A stretch of DNA of 6,857 nucleotides, from contig JAJZDO010000376.1 in NCBI GenBank assembly GCA_021805955.1, forward strand, positions 1 through 6,857. The letters are read 5' to 3'. The stretch comes from Acidobacteriota bacterium (GTDB lineage: Bacteria > Acidobacteriota > Terriglobia > Terriglobales > Acidobacteriaceae). Both the position numbers and the translations under genes were made by a program. Shown here piece after piece: positions 4,213 through 6,857 of this stretch. Every line of letters begins with the position of its first letter. The first letter of the stretch is position 1. The notes under the pieces were generated by a model that was given only the letters and a program-made list of their open reading frames with translations, had not been told where the DNA came from and made no database searches.

Positions 4213-6857
4213 ATGAAATTTCGCCTGGAAGTCCAAATCATGGTGTTGTTGGCGGTTCTGGGTGTTGGCCCGGCGTTGCCTTGTTTCGCGCAAAGTGCGA
4301 ACAAATCCCTTATCGCCAAAGCTATTTCGCTTCGCCAGGGATGGGAGATTCAGTCGGGCTGCAATATCCAGGCGGACGGCGCAGAGTTGTCTTCCGCGCA
4401 GTACCATCCGCATGGGTGGATCAAGGCCACCGTTCCGACCACCGTGCTGGCAGCTCAGGTAGCAGCCGGTATCTATCCCGACCCCTACTATGGAATGAAT
4501 CTGCGCAAGATTCCAGGCTCCGACTATCCGTTGGGGAAATTCTTCTCCAACATGGAGATGCCTGCGGGTAGTCCGTATCGTTGCGCCTGGTGGTATCGCA
4601 AACAGGTGCAAATTCCAGCTAGCTCTCGCGGCAAAACTACATGGCTGCATTTTGGGGGGATTAATTACCGGGCCAATGTGTGGGTCAACGGCCAATTGGT
4701 CGCTAACTCCCAACAGGTCGCCGGAGCTTATCGCGTCTACAACCTGAATATCACCAAGGCAGTGACTCCTGGAAAGTCTGCTACCATCGCCGTCGAAGTC
4801 TTCGCTCCAGGGCCGCTCGATCTAGGCATCAATTGGGTAGACTGGAACCCCTCTCCGCCCGATAAGGATATGGGTCTCTGGGGCCCCGTGGATATGGAAA
4901 CGACCGGCCCTGTTGCCGTTCGCTACCCCTCCATCGCCACGCATTTTGAAGACGCAAGTCTAAAAGCCGCCGACATTACCGTGACCGCCGAATTGCAAAA
5001 TGCTACCGGCCATCCGGTGCAGGGAACGCTGATCGGCACCTTCGCGGGTCAGCGATTTCAGCAGCCCGTGCAGCTTGCCGCTGGCGAATCGAAAAGTGTC
5101 GACTTTTCTCCCGAGCAATTTCCCCAGTTGAAACTCAAGCATCCCGCCATCTGGTGGCCTGCGGAAATGGGCGCACATCCGCTCGCGACTGTAACTGTCC
5201 GTTTCATCGCCAACGGTCAACTCTCCGATACTGCCTCGGCTCGTGTCGGCATTCGCGAGGTTACGTCGGATCTCACCGCGAAAGGGGCGCGGTTATTTCG
5301 CATCAACGGCAAGCCGATTCTGATTCGCGGAGGCGGATGGTCGCAGGACCTGATGATGCGCGAAGACCACGAAAATCTACCGCAGCAGATCCGCATGGTG
5401 AAGGACCTGCATCTGAACACCATTCGTCAGGAAGCCAAACTGGAAGGCGATGAATTCTATCGGCTGACGGATGAGAACGGCATCCTGGTCATGGCGGGTT
5501 GGTGTTGCTGCGACCAGTGGGAACACTGGAAGAATTGGACCCCGGAAAATCATCAGGTCGCAAACGCCTCACTGCGCTCGCAGATGTTGCGTCTGCGGCA
5601 TCATGCGTCTCTGCTGGTGTGGTTGAACGGCAGCGACAATCCTCCGCCTGCAGATGTTGAACAGGCGTATTTGAATGTCGAGAAAGAAACAAAATGGCCC
5701 AATCCAACCATCTCCTCGGCTTCCGCCAAGCCAACGACAGTGACGGGGCCCAGTGGCGTCAAAATGTCGGGCCCGTACAACTATGTTTCTCCCTCCTATT
5801 GGTATGTTGATAGCAACCATGGCGGCGCATTCGGCTTCAACACTGAAACCAGTCCAGGCCCAGCCATTCCCCAGCCCGATAGCCTGGTGAAATTTCTGCC
5901 GCCGCAGGACCGTTGGCCGATCGGTAAGGTCTGGGACTACCACGCAGGCGGTGGCGACTTTATGAATGTCGACGTTTTCAACGATGCGATGCGCGCGACC
6001 TATGGTTTCCCCGATTCCATGGATGCATATTCCAGGGTTGCGCAAACCATGACCTATGACGGCGAACGGGCCATGTTTGAAGCCTATGCGCGGAACAAGT
6101 ACACATCCACGGGCGTTATCCAGTGGATGTTGAACAACGCATGGCCTTCTGTCATCTGGCACCTATACGACTACTACTTGCAAACCGGCGGCGGATACTT
6201 CGGTACGAAAAAGGCCTGCGAGCCGCTGCACGTGCAATATTCCTACGACGATCACAGCATTTATGCGGTCAGCAGCCTGCCGGTTGCGACGCCATCGCTA
6301 CAGGTGCAGGTGGATGTCTACGATCTGGATCTGAAATCGGTCTTCCACCAGTTGAAGACCGTCAGCCTTGCCGCTGACGGTTCGCAGCGCGTTCTCGACA
6401 TCCCAGCCAACATCTTTCAGCCGGATCAATCGACTCACTTTGTTCGACTGCAGATGAAGAATACATCGGGCAAAATTGTCAGTCGGAATTTTTATTGGAT
6501 TCCGTCGAAGCTTACCGTGTTCGACTGGCCAAAGACGGAATATACCTATACTCCGGCGATTGCTTACGCGAACATGCAAGCGCTGCGCTCGCTGCCCAAA
6601 AGCCAAATCCGTGCCACTCTCAGCACGGTAAACCACTCCTTGCATGTCCACCTTGAAAACCCATCGCATGCCTTGGCGTTTCAGGTGGAAGTACAAGGTT
6701 TCACCGCCGATGGCAAACCCATTCTTCCGCTACTGTGGAGTGACGACTTTGTTGAGTTGATGCCGGGCGAGAAGCGCGATCTCACCGCAGAGCTACCGAA
6801 GGCAACGATCGCCAATCAAGCCTCCGTGGTAGTCGGCGGATGGAATACAAACACCGA
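4213..6857 (+). CDS. Exported GH2 exo-beta-D-glucosaminidase, CsxA-like (3' end cut by window)
   Basis: The frame is open from the ATG at 4213 to the window edge, giving 881 residues without a stop. The likely reaction is release of glucosamine from the non-reducing end of chitosan and chitooligosaccharides. A signal peptide (K2, R4, hydrophobic core about 9-22, CFA-Q cut near 26/27) points to export. The GH2 order follows: jelly-roll sugar-binding domain with WWYRK, GINYRANVWVNG and PPDKDMGLW (215-223); an Ig-like domain to about 345; then the TIM barrel with RGGGW (372-376), RQEAKLE from about Arg405 and GWCCCDQWEHW (429-439). The acid/base site is WLNGSD with Asp475 instead of the usual GH2 Asn-Glu, and the nucleophile is Glu545 in GFNTETSPG. 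The Ser-Asp acid site plus FNxE nucleophile is the hallmark of the Amycolatopsis CsxA group (Asp469 and Glu541 there). C-terminal beta-sandwich domains follow from about 650. CsxA-group proteins run to about 900-1,030 residues, so only a C-terminal part is missing. Beta-mannosidase is the main alternative, disfavoured by GSD. Confidence 0.88.
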   Translation, partial: MKFRLEVQIMVLLAVLGVGPALPCFAQSANKSLIAKAISLRQGWEIQSGCNIQADGAELSSAQYHPHGWIKATVPTTVLAAQVAAGIYPDPYYGMNLRKIPGSDYPLGKFFSNMEMPAGSPYRCAWWYRKQVQIPASSRGKTTWLHFGGINYRANVWVNGQLVANSQQVAGAYRVYNLNITKAVTPGKSATIAVEVFAPGPLDLGINWVDWNPSPPDKDMGLWGPVDMETTGPVAVRYPSIATHFEDASLKAADITVTAELQNATGHPVQGTLIGTFAGQRFQQPVQLAAGESKSVDFSPEQFPQLKLKHPAIWWPAEMGAHPLATVTVRFIANGQLSDTASARVGIREVTSDLTAKGARLFRINGKPILIRGGGWSQDLMMREDHENLPQQIRMVKDLHLNTIRQEAKLEGDEFYRLTDENGILVMAGWCCCDQWEHWKNWTPENHQVANASLRSQMLRLRHHASLLVWLNGSDNPPPADVEQAYLNVEKETKWPNPTISSASAKPTTVTGPSGVKMSGPYNYVSPSYWYVDSNHGGAFGFNTETSPGPAIPQPDSLVKFLPPQDRWPIGKVWDYHAGGGDFMNVDVFNDAMRATYGFPDSMDAYSRVAQTMTYDGERAMFEAYARNKYTSTGVIQWMLNNAWPSVIWHLYDYYLQTGGGYFGTKKACEPLHVQYSYDDHSIYAVSSLPVATPSLQVQVDVYDLDLKSVFHQLKTVSLAADGSQRVLDIPANIFQPDQSTHFVRLQMKNTSGKIVSRNFYWIPSKLTVFDWPKTEYTYTPAIAYANMQALRSLPKSQIRATLSTVNHSLHVHLENPSHALAFQVEVQGFTADGKPILPLLWSDDFVELMPGEKRDLTAELPKATIANQASVVVGGWNTNT

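Noticed and set aside
4270..4293. Lipoprotein signal around Cys24 of the GH2 protein
   Set aside because: The residues before the Cys (Ala-Leu-Pro) do not fit a lipobox, while CFA-Q fits signal peptidase I.
4135..4713. A 192-codon minus-strand open frame across the GH2 start
   Set aside because: It overlaps the promoter, ribosome site and signal peptide of the GH2 gene and has no family features.
5569..6162. A 197-codon minus-strand open frame
   Set aside because: It is antisense to the GH2 catalytic region, including both catalytic residues; it is a coding shadow.
4213..6857. Possible frameshift or pseudogene in the GH2 gene
   Set aside because: Reading the frame codon by codon gives no stop, and the domains and both catalytic sites are in order; it is only cut by the window edge.

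Overview
The window reads as a piece of a carbohydrate-degradation locus from a moderately GC-rich, Gram-negative-type saprotroph. The secreted protein style and the LacI-type regulator next to large exported glycosidases suggest a soil Acidobacteriota (Terriglobia) member. That placement is inference from style; no rRNA or marker gene is present.

Layout: (1) Positions 1-326 have no convincing gene but are dense in nested inverted repeats. These include a branched fold at 3-142 that may be the end of a structured RNA or mobile-element remnant, and two strong back-to-back hairpins at 213-251 and 251-285 just beyond the end of the first gene. (2) On the minus strand, 2411 down to 327, lies a 694-residue exported protein: signal peptide, an unrecognised N-terminal domain of about 310 residues, a Pro/Arg-rich linker and a C-terminal GH18 chitinase-type barrel with an intact DxxDxDxE motif. 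(3) Positions 2412-2960 form a 549-bp divergent intergenic region with small palindromes and an AT-rich promoter-like patch. (4) On the plus strand, 2961-4082 encodes a LacI/PurR-type transcription factor. (5) After a 130-bp gap, 4213 to the window edge encodes an exported GH2 enzyme of the exo-beta-D-glucosaminidase (CsxA-like) type, 3'-truncated by the window.

Together the genes suggest a chitin/chitosan module. The GH18 protein would cut N-acetylglucosamine-containing polymer outside the cytoplasm, the GH2 enzyme would release glucosamine from the non-reducing end of chitosan oligomers, and the LacI-type protein would sense a resulting sugar and control one or both glycosidase genes. No transporter, deacetylase or sugar kinase lies in the window, so the rest of the pathway must be elsewhere. 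The least explained parts are the N-terminal domain of the GH18 protein and the structured DNA at 1-290.
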